From Aldehydirespirator sp965116665 (GTDB taxonomy: Bacteria; Actinomycetota; Acidimicrobiia; Acidimicrobiales; Aldehydirespiratoraceae), in the NCBI GenBank assembly GCA_965116665.1, contig OZ220709.1:1612001-1676000 (forward strand): DNA of 64,000 bases. Direction: 5' to 3'. The translations under genes and the position numbers were made by a program. Positions 32,647 to 40,929 of this stretch are shown here, piece after piece (position 1 is the first letter of the stretch; each line of letters starts with the position of its first letter). The notes under the pieces were generated by a model. The model was given only the letters and a program-made list of their open reading frames with translations. It was not told where the DNA came from and searched no databases.

Positions 32647-33783
32647 ATGACTGCAGGCTTCGTGCCGCCCATCTATCCCTACGAGAGGTTGGACGGATTG
32701 CGGGCCGCGGCCGCCGCGCTTCCCGGCGGCGCGGTGGACTGCTCGGTCGGGACGCCCTGTGACCCACCCCCGGCAGCGGTGGTGGACGCTCTGGCCGGCT
32801 CCGGCACCGAGCGCGGCTACCCGGCGTCGATCGGCTCGCCGGCGTTCCGGCAAGCCGCGGCCGCCTGGACGCAACGCCGCTTCGATGTCGAGCTGGATCC
32901 CGACTCGCACATCGCGGCGTGCATCGGCACCAAGGAGTTCGTGGCATCGCTGCCCCGCTACCTGAGACTTCGCCATCCCGAGCGAGACACCGTGCTGTAC
33001 CCGGCAGTGGCGTACCCGTCGTACGCGATGGGAGCGACCCTGGCCGGGTGCCGGTCCGTGCCGGTGGCCGTGGACGAGGACTTCCGCATCGACCTCGACT
33101 CGATCGATGCCCGAGACGCCGAGCGGGCCCTGTGCCTCTGGATGAACTCCCCGGGCAACCCGACAGGCGCCCTCGACGACCTGGCGGCCGCCGCGGCCTG
33201 GGGCCGGGCCAACGGCGTGCTGGTGGCCAGCGACGAGTGCTACGTCGAGTTCACGTGGGACGGCCCGCCGCACACGATCCTGGAGCACGGCACCGGCGGC
33301 GTGCTGGCCGTTCACTCCCTGTCCAAGCGTTCGAACATGGCCGGCGTGAGGGCCGGGTTCTATGCCGGCGACCCCGAGCTGGTCCACTACCTGCGCGAGT
33401 GCCGCAAGCACTCGGGCTGCATGGTGCCCGGCCCTGTGCAGGCAGCCGCGGTGGCGGCCTGGAACGATCAGGGACACGTCGACAGTCAGCGCAGCCTCTA
33501 CTGGAGCCGGCTGGAAGTCCTGGCCTCGCTCGCGTCCGAGGCCGGGTCCGGTGCCGCGATGCCGAGCGGGGCCTTCTATCTCTGGGCCCCCGCCCCCGGC
33601 GGCGATGCATGGGCCTTCGCGGACCTTCTTGCCCGCCGGGCAGGACTGATCGTCAGCCCCGGCGAGTTCTACTGCACCGAGCCCGGCGCGGCCGGACCGG
33701 TCGATCCCCGCACCTACGTGCGCATCGCCGCCGTCCAGCCCGACGCACGCCTGGAACTGGCCCTGCAGAGGCTCCTCGACTAG
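32647..33783 (+). CDS. dapC: N-succinyldiaminopimelate aminotransferase DapC
   Basis: A 378-residue class I/II PLP-dependent aminotransferase. VPPIYPYERLDGL and DCSVGTPCDPPP at the N-terminus are typical of actinobacterial DapC. The PLP site includes WMNSPGNPTGALDDL, SDECYVEF and the Schiff-base Lys in HSLSKRSNMAGVRAGF (about 228). It converts N-succinyl-2-amino-6-ketopimelate to N-succinyl-LL-diaminopimelate. dapD and dapE follow directly, which fixes the assignment. The ATG at 32647 lies 37 bp after the restored end of hflX. Confidence 0.9.
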   Translation: MTAGFVPPIYPYERLDGLRAAAAALPGGAVDCSVGTPCDPPPAAVVDALAGSGTERGYPASIGSPAFRQAAAAWTQRRFDVELDPDSHIAACIGTKEFVASLPRYLRLRHPERDTVLYPAVAYPSYAMGATLAGCRSVPVAVDEDFRIDLDSIDARDAERALCLWMNSPGNPTGALDDLAAAAAWGRANGVLVASDECYVEFTWDGPPHTILEHGTGGVLAVHSLSKRSNMAGVRAGFYAGDPELVHYLRECRKHSGCMVPGPVQAAAVAAWNDQGHVDSQRSLYWSRLEVLASLASEAGSGAAMPSGAFYLWAPAPGGDAWAFADLLARRAGLIVSPGEFYCTEPGAAGPVDPRTYVRIAAVQPDARLELALQRLLD

Positions 33784-33889
33784 CGCACCTCCGGAATTGG
33801 CAGCGTGACGCGCCCATTGGGTGCGATTCGGTTGCCAGTTCGGCGGGAGGCCTTCGTCGGGTGTGAACGTGGGGGGACCGAGGGCTGGT

Positions 33890-33895
33890 TAGCCT
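33890..33895 (+). promoter_or_regulatory. -10 element of leaderless dapD transcript
   Basis: TTAGCCT: TAGCCT ends 7 nt before the dapD ATG, with no Shine-Dalgarno. Confidence 0.55.
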
Positions 33896-33902
33896 CACCG
33901 GC

Positions 33903-34727
33903 ATGTCCGACCTTGAGTCCCGCATCAGCCAGCTCTGGGAAGCCCGCGCCGGGCTAGACGGCGACGACCCGGAGGTGGTCGCCACCGTGCATGAGGCCAT
34001 CGACGCCCTCGACACCGGCGAGGCCAGGGTGGCCGAAGTGCTCGACGGCGGCACCGTGAGGGTCAACCAGTGGTGCAAGCAGGCCATCCTGCTGCTGTTC
34101 TCCACGGCCAGGATGAGCACCATCGAGCTCGGCCCCTTCGAGTTCGCCGACAAGATCCCGCTAAAGACCGACTACGCGGCCCGGGGCGTCCGGGTGGTGC
34201 CCGGTGCGTCGGCCCGGTGGGGCAGCTACCAGGCGCCGGGGGTGATCATGATGCCCAGTTACACCAACATCGGCGCCCATGTGGGGGCCAACACGATGGT
34301 GGACACCTGGGCCACGGTGGGTTCCTGCGCCCAGATCGGCGCCAACGTTCACCTCTCGGGCGGGGTCGGCATCGGCGGGGTGCTCGAGCCTCCGGTGGCC
34401 CAGCCGGTGATCGTGGAGGACGACTGCCTGATCGGCAGCCGCTGCATCGTGGCCGACGGCGCCCGTGTCGGGCGGGGCACGGTGCTGGGAGCAGGAGCGA
34501 TCCTCACCGGGTCGATCCCTGTCATCGACGCCTCCACCGGCGAGGAGTTGGGCCGCGGCGAGGTGCCGCCCTGGTCGGTGGCCGTGCTCGGGACCCGGGC
34601 CCGCCAGTTCGGCGGCGGCGAGTTCGGCCTGCCTGCGGTGCTGGTGATCAAGCGCCTGTCCGAGGGTGAGCGCCACGACAAGTCGACCCTGAACCAGATC
34701 CTGCGCGACCACGGCGCCACCACCTGA
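33903..34727 (+). CDS. dapD: 2,3,4,5-tetrahydropyridine-2,6-dicarboxylate N-succinyltransferase
   Basis: A 274-residue left-handed beta-helix (hexapeptide) acyltransferase using succinyl-CoA. NQWCKQAILLLF, MMPSYTNIGAHVGANTMVDTWATVGSCAQIGANVHLSGGVGIGGVLEP and VIVEDDCLIGSRC match the Gram-negative (E. coli) DapD type closely. It is unlike the longer form described in mycobacteria. It has its own leaderless promoter, and dapE starts one base after its stop. Confidence 0.94.
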   Translation: MSDLESRISQLWEARAGLDGDDPEVVATVHEAIDALDTGEARVAEVLDGGTVRVNQWCKQAILLLFSTARMSTIELGPFEFADKIPLKTDYAARGVRVVPGASARWGSYQAPGVIMMPSYTNIGAHVGANTMVDTWATVGSCAQIGANVHLSGGVGIGGVLEPPVAQPVIVEDDCLIGSRCIVADGARVGRGTVLGAGAILTGSIPVIDASTGEELGRGEVPPWSVAVLGTRARQFGGGEFGLPAVLVIKRLSEGERHDKSTLNQILRDHGATT

Positions 34728-34728
34728 C

Positions 34729-35814
34729 ATGTCCGCGGGGGCCTTGCCCGCAGGCGACCTGCTGGCGCTCGCGGCCGCGCTGGTGGACGTGCCCTCCGAG
34801 AGCTACGCCGAAGGGCCGATCACCGACCTGATCGAGGCCGACCTGCGCCAGGCTGCGCACCTCAGCGTGGATCGGGTAGGCGACAACGTGGTGGCCCGCA
34901 CCCGTCTGGGCCGCGGCAGGCGAATGGTCCTGGCCGGCCACACCGACACCGTGCCGGCCAACAACAACGCAGGGGCCCGTGTCGAGGACGACGTGCTGTG
35001 GGGTCTGGGAGCGGCCGACATGAAGGGCGGCCTTGCCGTGATGCTGACGCTGGCCCGGACAGTCGAAGCGCCGGCCGCGGACGTGACCTACGTGTTCTAT
35101 GCCCGCGAAGAGGTGGACGCGGCCGACAACGGCCTGCTGGAACTGGCTGCGGCCCGGCCCGATCTGCTCGATGCCGACGTGGCCCTTCTGGGGGAGCCGA
35201 CCGCAGGCGCAGTTGAGGCGGGATGCCAGGGCACCATGCGGCTGCAGGTGACGCTGGCAGGGGAGAGGGCCCATACCGCCCGGCCCTGGATGGGCCGCAA
35301 CGCCATACACCGGCTTGCAGGCGTCCTGGCGGCGGTCTCGGACTACGAGGCCCGCCGGCCGGTGGTGGAGGGATGCGAGTACCGCGAGGCGCTGCAGGCG
35401 GTGTCGGTGGGCGGCGGGGTGGCGGGCAACGTCGTGCCGGATGCGGCGACGCTGACACTGAACCACCGGTTCGCCCCCGACCGCACCCCCGAACAGGCCG
35501 AGGAGCACGTTCGGTCTCTCCTGGACGCCGTGCTCGGGAAGGGCGACACCGTCGAGTTGACCGACATGGCCCCGCCGGCCGCACCCGGTCTCGACGACCC
35601 GTTGCTGGCCGCGCTGGTGGAGCGCAGCGGTGCCCCGGTGCGAGCCAAGCTGGGCTGGACCGACGCCGCGTTCTTCGCGGCTCGCGGTGTTCCGGCATCG
35701 AACTTCGGTCCCGGTGATCCGGTGCTGGCCCACACCGCGGGCGAGCGCGTGCACCGCGCCGACCTCATCTCGGTGCACGCTGCCCTCGAGGAGCTACTCG
35801 TCATCGGCGCCTGA
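34729..35814 (+). CDS. dapE: Succinyl-diaminopimelate desuccinylase
   Basis: A 361-residue M20-family zinc amidohydrolase removing succinate from N-succinyl-LL-diaminopimelate. Metal-site motifs are LAGHTDTVPAN (about 66-76), WGLGAADMKGGLAVML (about 91-106), FYAREEVDAADNGL and LLGEPTAGAVEAGCQGTMR; the last metal His is likely in VLAHTAGERVHRADL near the C-terminus. It lies one base after dapD, translationally linked. With dapA, B, C, D and F in the window it completes the succinylase branch. Confidence 0.93.
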   Translation: MSAGALPAGDLLALAAALVDVPSESYAEGPITDLIEADLRQAAHLSVDRVGDNVVARTRLGRGRRMVLAGHTDTVPANNNAGARVEDDVLWGLGAADMKGGLAVMLTLARTVEAPAADVTYVFYAREEVDAADNGLLELAAARPDLLDADVALLGEPTAGAVEAGCQGTMRLQVTLAGERAHTARPWMGRNAIHRLAGVLAAVSDYEARRPVVEGCEYREALQAVSVGGGVAGNVVPDAATLTLNHRFAPDRTPEQAEEHVRSLLDAVLGKGDTVELTDMAPPAAPGLDDPLLAALVERSGAPVRAKLGWTDAAFFAARGVPASNFGPGDPVLAHTAGERVHRADLISVHAALEELLVIGA

Positions 35815-35835
35815 GCGGACGCCGCGGGCCGAGGC

Positions 35836-36480
35836 CTAGTAGCGGCGCATCATGGTGACCACCTTGCCGTAGACGGCCACCTCGCCGGGCCGGAACTCCA
35901 TGGGCTCCATGTGCTCGTTGGCCGGCTCCAGAACGATCCGGCCTCCGGCCCGTCGCAGCGTCTTGACGGTGGCCTCGTCGCCGGGGATCCCAGCCACGAC
36001 GACCTCGCCGTCCTCCGCGTTGCTCTGGGCCCGGCATACCACGTAGTCACCGTCGAGGATCCCGGCATCGATCATGGAGTCGCCCCGCACCCGCAGCATG
36101 AACAGGTCGCCCTCACCGGTCAGGTCGGCCGGCATCGGCACCAGTTCCTCGACGTTCTCGGAGGCGAGCACGCCCGAGCCGGCGGCCACGTCGCCGACTA
36201 GGGGAACGTGGCGCACCGGGCGGCGCTCGACCGCCGCGCCGGAGTTCTCGTCGTAGCGGACCTCGATGGCCCGGGGGCGGGTTGGGTCGACCCGCAGGTA
36301 GCCGGCCGAGTCGAGCACGTCGAGGTGGGCCTTGACCGAGGCCGGCGACCTCAGGCCGACCTTGGCTGCGATCTCGCGGATCGACGGCGGGTAGCCGCGG
36401 TCCCGCTGGTGCTCGACGATCATGTCGAGAATCTGGCGGCGGCGGGCGGTGAGCGGCTTGCGGTGGGCCGGTGGCGTCAT
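35836..36480 (-). CDS. lexA: LexA repressor
   Basis: A 214-residue SOS repressor. The N-terminal winged helix has LTARRRQILDMIVEHQRDRGYPPSIREIAAKVGLRSPASVKAHLDVL. The self-cleavage bond is Ala100-Gly101 (DVAAGSG), with the Ser135 (RGDSM) and Lys173 (TVKTL) dyad. It represses DNA-damage genes until RecA filaments trigger cleavage. GGAG lies 6 nt before the ATG. The divergent region carries three LexA boxes, so it is autoregulated. It is convergent with dapE. Confidence 0.97.
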   Translation of the reverse strand: MTPPAHRKPLTARRRQILDMIVEHQRDRGYPPSIREIAAKVGLRSPASVKAHLDVLDSAGYLRVDPTRPRAIEVRYDENSGAAVERRPVRHVPLVGDVAAGSGVLASENVEELVPMPADLTGEGDLFMLRVRGDSMIDAGILDGDYVVCRAQSNAEDGEVVVAGIPGDEATVKTLRRAGGRIVLEPANEHMEPMEFRPGEVAVYGKVVTMMRRY

Positions 36481-36518
36481 TTCTGTCTCCGATCTTTGGA
36501 GCCGGATGGGTTGTATAC

Positions 36519-36530
36519 GAACGTGTGTTC
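36519..36530 (+). promoter_or_regulatory. LexA box 1, lexA/LysM divergent region
   Basis: GAACGTGTGTTC, a consensus GAAC-N4-GTTC site next to the lexA -10 element (TATACC, minus strand 36536-36531). It lies within a possible plus-strand promoter TTGTAT-N16-TATAGT (36511-36538). Confidence 0.88.
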
Positions 36531-36544
36531 GGTATAGTGTGAGC

Positions 36545-36556
36545 GAACACACGTTC
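36545..36556 (+). promoter_or_regulatory. LexA box 2, lexA/LysM divergent region
   Basis: GAACACACGTTC, a consensus LexA site overlapping the lexA -35 element (TTGAAC, minus strand 36558-36553; 16-bp spacer to TATACC). Confidence 0.88.
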
Positions 36557-36589
36557 AATATGGGGAGTATATCCGTACACATGTTTGTG

Positions 36590-36601
36590 GAACACGCGTT
36601 C
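36590..36601 (+). promoter_or_regulatory. LexA box 3, upstream of the LysM gene
   Basis: GAACACGCGTTC, a consensus LexA site 70 bp before the LysM gene start. A weaker fourth half-match (GTACACATGTTT) lies at 36575-36586. Confidence 0.85.
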
Positions 36602-36670
36602 GATGTCAAGGATCTCGGTTCGGGGCTGACTGCCAGTGGCCTTGTCACACCCCCGCGGGACGATGGACCC

Positions 36671-37132
36671 ATGGCCCTAGCTCCTGCGCACGTCCTCGTC
36701 CCCGGCACTCCCGGTGCTGGTGCCGCCCCACCGGCCGCGGCGCGGGCTGAGCGCCTGCCGGAGCCGGTGTACCGCCGGCGCCGGATGATCGCGGCGACGG
36801 TGGCGGCGGCACTGGTCACGTTGGTGCTGGTGGTGGGCCGTCCCGAGCGTGTTCCGGTGGGGGAGGCCAATCCCTGGCCCGCCACTGCTGAGGTCTCGCT
36901 GTCGACGGAGCTGCCGGGGGTCTATGTGGTGCAGCCGGGCGACACGCTGTGGGACATCGCCCGCGCTCTCGCGCCCGGCGAGGACCCCCGTGCCGTGGTC
37001 CACAACCTGGCCGGGACCGCAGGCGGAGCCGCGCTGGAGCCCGGCCAGAGGATCGTCCTCGGCGACGCTGGTGTCTCGGCTTCGGGCGCTCCGAAGGGCG
37101 GGCAGACTCCTCAGCCGGCCGAAGCCGGTTGA
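36671..37132 (+). CDS. LysM-domain membrane protein, probable SOS-induced cell-division suppressor (YneA/Rv2719c-like)
   Basis: A 153-residue protein: an N-terminal 35-residue cytoplasmic part, one membrane segment (MIAATVAAALVTLVLVV, about 38-54) and a C-terminal LysM domain (YVVQPGDTLWDIARALAPGEDPRAVVHNLAG..LEPGQRIVL). A LysM gene divergent from lexA and sharing its LexA boxes is the arrangement of B. subtilis yneA and mycobacterial Rv2719c, which delay division during SOS. An earlier in-frame ATG (36581) would add 30 residues; no start has a good ribosome-binding site. The 3' end overlaps the convergent reductase gene by 22 bp. Confidence 0.82.
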   Translation: MALAPAHVLVPGTPGAGAAPPAAARAERLPEPVYRRRRMIAATVAAALVTLVLVVGRPERVPVGEANPWPATAEVSLSTELPGVYVVQPGDTLWDIARALAPGEDPRAVVHNLAGTAGGAALEPGQRIVLGDAGVSASGAPKGGQTPQPAEAG

Positions 37133-37884
37133 GCGGGCTCGTTGACGTAGCGGACGAAGAGGGTGTCGGAGGCCTCGAGCAGATGGTCGACACGCATCCT
37201 CAGCGGCACGCTTCGCAACGATCCGTGGATGATCCTGGAGCTGGTTCCGCCGGCGACCAGCGGTGCGACCGACAGGCAGAGCTCATCGATCACGCCGGCG
37301 TCGGCCAGCTGCCCGTTGAACGACGGGCCTCCCTCGGAGAGCGCCACGCCGGCGCCGCGGCGGTCGAGCTCCGCGAGGATCTGGGCAGGCTGGGGCCGCG
37401 GCGACGGCAGGCGCACCACCTCGGCGACGGATCCGAGCCGCTCCACGGCTTCGGGCGCCGCCGAGCTCCCGGTGAGGATCACCGCGGGGTCCTCGCCCGG
37501 CCGCCGGTCGGCGAACAGCGGGAGGCTCAGATCAAGGTCGAGGCTGGCGGTGACCACCGCCAGGCGGGGCCGCTCGGCGCGGCCCGCGGCCAGCCGTGCC
37601 CGGCGGGCGGCCGCCCCGGGCCGGGGCAGGCCGTAGCGCTCGGCCCTCACCGTGCCGGCGGCGGCGACGATCCAGTCGGCGCTGGCCCGAACCGCCGAGA
37701 AGACCGCCTCGTCGGCGGCGTTGCCGAGCGCTCCGCTGGTGCCATCGACCGCGACGGCACCGTCGGCGGAGGCGATCATGTTGACCATCAGCCAGGGCCG
37801 CCCGGCCGGCCTGGGTCGGGCCAGCGCCGGATAGAGCTCCATCGGGTCGATATCGACGACCGGGTCCGGCAACAGTCTCCGCAC
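37111..37884 (-). CDS. Pyrimidine reductase family protein (RibD C-terminal/DHFR-like)
   Basis: A 257-residue protein of the RibD-C/bifunctional deaminase-reductase fold: WLMVNMIASADGAVAVDGTSGALGNAADEAVFSAVRASADWIVAAAGTVRAERYGLP, then LSEGGPSFNGQLADAGVIDELCLSVAPLVAGG. It probably uses NADPH; the substrate (a riboflavin-pathway pyrimidine or another compound) is not determined by sequence. GTG at 37884 is chosen because TACCGT lies 7 nt upstream; the ATG at 37914 would add 10 residues. It occupies the lexA-nrdJ interval where nrdR is often found. Confidence 0.82.
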   Translation of the reverse strand: MRRLLPDPVVDIDPMELYPALARPRPAGRPWLMVNMIASADGAVAVDGTSGALGNAADEAVFSAVRASADWIVAAAGTVRAERYGLPRPGAAARRARLAAGRAERPRLAVVTASLDLDLSLPLFADRRPGEDPAVILTGSSAAPEAVERLGSVAEVVRLPSPRPQPAQILAELDRRGAGVALSEGGPSFNGQLADAGVIDELCLSVAPLVAGGTSSRIIHGSLRSVPLRMRVDHLLEASDTLFVRYVNEPAQPASAG

Positions 37885-37891
37885 GCCCGCG

Positions 37892-37897
37892 ACGGTA
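37892..37897 (-). promoter_or_regulatory. -10 element of leaderless reductase transcript
   Basis: GGTACCGT: TACCGT (minus strand) ends 7 nt before the GTG start, with no ribosome-binding site. Confidence 0.5.
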
Positions 37898-38001
37898 CCA
37901 ATGTTGCCGTACACAGCTAATCCCGAGGTAATCCATAGGTGGGCCCGCCATATCCCTAGGAGAGTCCCCAGTCTTCAGGCTTGGTTCGTCTTGGGGTGTC
38001 C

Positions 38002-38037
38002 TAGCGTCGCGACGGCGGGCGCGCGTCAGCGCGCCCG
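38002..38037 (+). promoter_or_regulatory. nrdJ -10 element and 5'-leader hairpin
   Basis: TAGCGT (38002-38007) is a probable -10 element. A perfect 9-bp hairpin CGGGCGCGC/GCGCGCCCG with loop GTCA (38016-38037) follows at the start of the transcript, and AGGAGG (38048-38053) lies 9 nt before the ATG. The stem could protect the mRNA 5' end or act in regulation. No cobalamin riboswitch and no NrdR box are recognisable. Confidence 0.5.
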
Positions 38038-38062
38038 ATAGAATCTCAGGAGGGTAATTCTC

Positions 38063-40918
38063 ATGACGATGGCCCCCGAGCAGACCGCTCTGAACTCCGG
38101 CAGCCACCCTCTACCCGCGGATCAGCAGGATCCGGCTGGCCGGATCGTGTGGGAGCGCCGCGACGCGCGCCTGCTGGACCATCGTGACGGCTCGGTGGTC
38201 TTCGAGCAACTCGATGTGGAGGTGCCGGCCACCTGGTCGCAGAACGCGACCAACATCCTGGCCCAGAAGTACTTCCGCGGCCCGCTGGGCACGCCCGAGC
38301 GGGAGTGGTCCTTGAAGCAGGTGGTGGACCGCGTGGTGGGAACCATCACCGGGTGGGGCGACGGCGACGGCTACTTCGCCGACGAGTCCGAGGCGTCGCG
38401 GTTCCGGGCCGAGCTGAGGCACCTGCTGTACACGCAGCGAGCCGCCTTCAACTCGCCGGTGTGGTTCAACATCGGCGTGGCCGGCGTGCCCCAGCAGGCA
38501 TCGGCGTGCTTCATCCTGTCGGTTGACGACACGATGGAGTCGATCCTCGAGTGGTACGCCGAGGAGGGCCGGATCTTCAAGGGCGGCTCCGGCGCGGGGG
38601 TGAACCTGTCGCGCATCCGGGCCAGCACCGAGCCCCTGAGCGGAGGCGGCACCGCGTCGGGACCGGTGAGCTTCATGAGGGGAGCGGACGCCTCGGCCGG
38701 CACCATCAAGTCGGGGGGCAAGACCCGCAGGGCGGCCAAGATGGTGGTCCTGGACGCCGACCATCCCGACATCGAGGACTTCATCTGGTGCAAGGCCCGC
38801 GAGGAGCGCAAGTCGAGGGCGCTGGCCGCGGCCGGCTTCGAAATGGGAGTCGACGGCGCCGACACCAACTCGGTGCAGTACCAGAACGCCAACAACTCCG
38901 TGCGGGTCACCGACGAGTTCATGAGCGCGGCCACCGCCGGCGACGGCTGGGATCTGACGGCCCGCACCGACGGCACGGTGCTCAGGCGGGTGCCGGCCCG
39001 CTCGATCCTGCGCCAGATGGCGGAGGCCGCGTGGGAATGCGCCGACCCCGGCGTGCAGTTCGCCACGACCATCAACCGCTGGCACACCGCCCCGGCCACC
39101 GGACCCATCACCGCCAGCAACCCGTGCTCGGAGTACGTGCACCTCGATGACAGCGCCTGCAACCTGGCCTCGATCAACCTGCTGAGCTTCCTTGACGACG
39201 ACGGCCGCTTCGACGTCGACGGCTTCCGCCGGGCGGTGCGGGTGGTGTTCACGGCCCAGGAGATCCTGGTCGGCCACGCCGACTACCCGACCCGGGCCAT
39301 CGCCGATACCACCAGGGCGTTCCGCCAGCTCGGGCTGGGCTACGCCAACCTCGGAGCGCTGCTGATGGCCATGGGCCTGCCCTACGACTCCGGCGAGGGC
39401 CGGGCGGTGGCTTCGGCCATAACCGCGCTGATGACCGGCGAGGCCTACCTGACCTCCACCCGTCTGGCGGAGCGCATGGGACCCTTCGCCGGCTTCCACG
39501 CCAACCGCGAGCCCATGCTGCGGGTCCTCGACCAGCACCGCACCGCCACCGCCACCATCGAGGAGGAGCTGGCGCCCCCGGAGATCCTGGAGGCCGCCCA
39601 GCTGGCGTGGGACGAGGCCTGCGAGCGCGCCGACCGTCACGGCGTGCGCAACAGCCAGGCGACCGTTCTGGCCCCCACCGGCACCATCGGGCTGCTCATG
39701 GACTGCGACACCACCGGCATCGAGCCCGACCTCGGGCTGGTCAAGTCCAAGCGGCTGGTGGGCGGCGGAACGATGGAGATCGTCAACACCACCGTCCCTA
39801 GAGCGCTGCGCCGCCTCGGCTACGACGACGAGCAGATCGACCGCATCACCGATCACATCGTCGAGCACCACAGCGTGGCCGCAGCACCCCTCGATGCCGA
39901 GCACCGCGACGTGTTCGCCTGCTCGCTGGGTGACGACGCCATCAGCACCTCAGGACACATCGAGATGATGGCCGCGGTACAGCCGTTCCTGTCCGGGGCC
40001 ATCTCCAAGACCGTCAACATGCCGGCCGACGCCGGTATCGACGACGTGGAGGAGCTCTTCATCGACTCCTGGCGCCTCGGCCTGAAGTCGGTGGCGATCT
40101 ACCGCGACAGCTCCAAGGTGTCACAGCCCCTGACCGTGGGCCCCGCCGGGGGCTCCGGCACGGCCGGCGAGCCCGCACGGACCGCCGGCACCGAGCCGCC
40201 TGCCGGTGAGGCCTCGCCGGAGCCGGTGCGCCGGCGGCTTCCCAAGTCGCGCCCGTCGCGCACCTTCGAGTTCCGGGTGGCCGACTGCAAGGGTTTCGTG
40301 ACTGTGGGGGAGTACCCCGACGGTCGTCCGGGCGAGATCTTCGTCAAGGTCTCCAAGCAGGGCTCCACGCTGGCCGGGATCATGGATGCCTTCGCGATCT
40401 CGCTCAGCCACGGCCTGCAGTACGGGGTGCCGCTGTCCGCCTTCGTGGACACGTTCGTCGGCGTGCGCTTCGAGCCGGCCGGCATCACCGACGATCCCGA
40501 CATCCGCATCGCCACCAGCCTCATGGACTACCTGTTCCGCAAGCTGGCGGTGATGTACCTGACACCGGCCGAGCGGGCTGCGCTGGGCGTCTACACCACC
40601 GGCGAGCGGACCCAGCCGACGCTGCCCGGCGTGGAGGAGCAGGTCGCCGAGACCGAGCAGGGCCACGACCTCCCACCCGACCCGCCCTCGGTTCCGTCAC
40701 CGGGCCAGCTGATGGCCCAGCTCGACTTCGCCGCGGCCTCGGCACCCCCCGGGCCCGAGCGGCCCGCGAGCGCAGCGAGCATGAGCGGGGGACAGGCGAC
40801 GGACCGCGTCGCGACCCCGCTGGACGCGCCATTCTGCATGACCTGCGGCGTCCCGATGCGGCGCGCCGGCTCGTGCTACGTGTGCGCCGACTGCGGCTCC
40901 ACCAGCGGCTGCAGCTGA
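38063..40918 (+). CDS. nrdJ: Vitamin B12-dependent (class II) ribonucleoside-diphosphate reductase
   Basis: A 951-residue adenosylcobalamin-dependent reductase. FNSPVWFNIG with the following CF region, KGGSGAGVNLSRIRAS, NPCSEYVHLDDSACNLASINLL, APTGTIGLLMDCDTTGIEPD and SISKTVNMP-type segments match the family. The TSCPD domain (SRTFEFRVADCKGFVTVGEYPDG..SHGLQYGVPLSAFVDTFVGVRFEP) lies near 730-840. A C-terminal zinc ribbon CMTCG..CYVCADCG completes it. A low-complexity Pro/Ala linker (about 870-925) contains a 38-bp dispersed repeat. It supplies dNTPs; a strong AGGAGG precedes the ATG. Confidence 0.96.
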   Translation: MTMAPEQTALNSGSHPLPADQQDPAGRIVWERRDARLLDHRDGSVVFEQLDVEVPATWSQNATNILAQKYFRGPLGTPEREWSLKQVVDRVVGTITGWGDGDGYFADESEASRFRAELRHLLYTQRAAFNSPVWFNIGVAGVPQQASACFILSVDDTMESILEWYAEEGRIFKGGSGAGVNLSRIRASTEPLSGGGTASGPVSFMRGADASAGTIKSGGKTRRAAKMVVLDADHPDIEDFIWCKAREERKSRALAAAGFEMGVDGADTNSVQYQNANNSVRVTDEFMSAATAGDGWDLTARTDGTVLRRVPARSILRQMAEAAWECADPGVQFATTINRWHTAPATGPITASNPCSEYVHLDDSACNLASINLLSFLDDDGRFDVDGFRRAVRVVFTAQEILVGHADYPTRAIADTTRAFRQLGLGYANLGALLMAMGLPYDSGEGRAVASAITALMTGEAYLTSTRLAERMGPFAGFHANREPMLRVLDQHRTATATIEEELAPPEILEAAQLAWDEACERADRHGVRNSQATVLAPTGTIGLLMDCDTTGIEPDLGLVKSKRLVGGGTMEIVNTTVPRALRRLGYDDEQIDRITDHIVEHHSVAAAPLDAEHRDVFACSLGDDAISTSGHIEMMAAVQPFLSGAISKTVNMPADAGIDDVEELFIDSWRLGLKSVAIYRDSSKVSQPLTVGPAGGSGTAGEPARTAGTEPPAGEASPEPVRRRLPKSRPSRTFEFRVADCKGFVTVGEYPDGRPGEIFVKVSKQGSTLAGIMDAFAISLSHGLQYGVPLSAFVDTFVGVRFEPAGITDDPDIRIATSLMDYLFRKLAVMYLTPAERAALGVYTTGERTQPTLPGVEEQVAETEQGHDLPPDPPSVPSPGQLMAQLDFAAASAPPGPERPASAASMSGGQATDRVATPLDAPFCMTCGVPMRRAGSCYVCADCGSTSGCS
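40752..40789 (+). repeat. Dispersed 38-bp repeat, copy A (inside nrdJ linker)
   Basis: GGCCCGAGCGGCCCGCGAGC and the following 18 bp match 56428-56465 at 35 of 38 positions. This copy is translated as the linker ..GPERPASAASMSG. Confidence 0.75.
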
Positions 40919-40929
40919 TCCATTCTTAG

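Noticed and set aside
33794..33841. Inverted repeat GAATTGGCA/TGCCAGTTC between dapC and dapD
   Set aside because: A 9-bp stem with a wobble and a 30-nt loop is too weak to call a terminator by eye.
37915..38062. Cobalamin riboswitch upstream of the B12-dependent nrdJ
   Set aside because: The 148-bp spacer is too short and no B12-box-like segment is visible.
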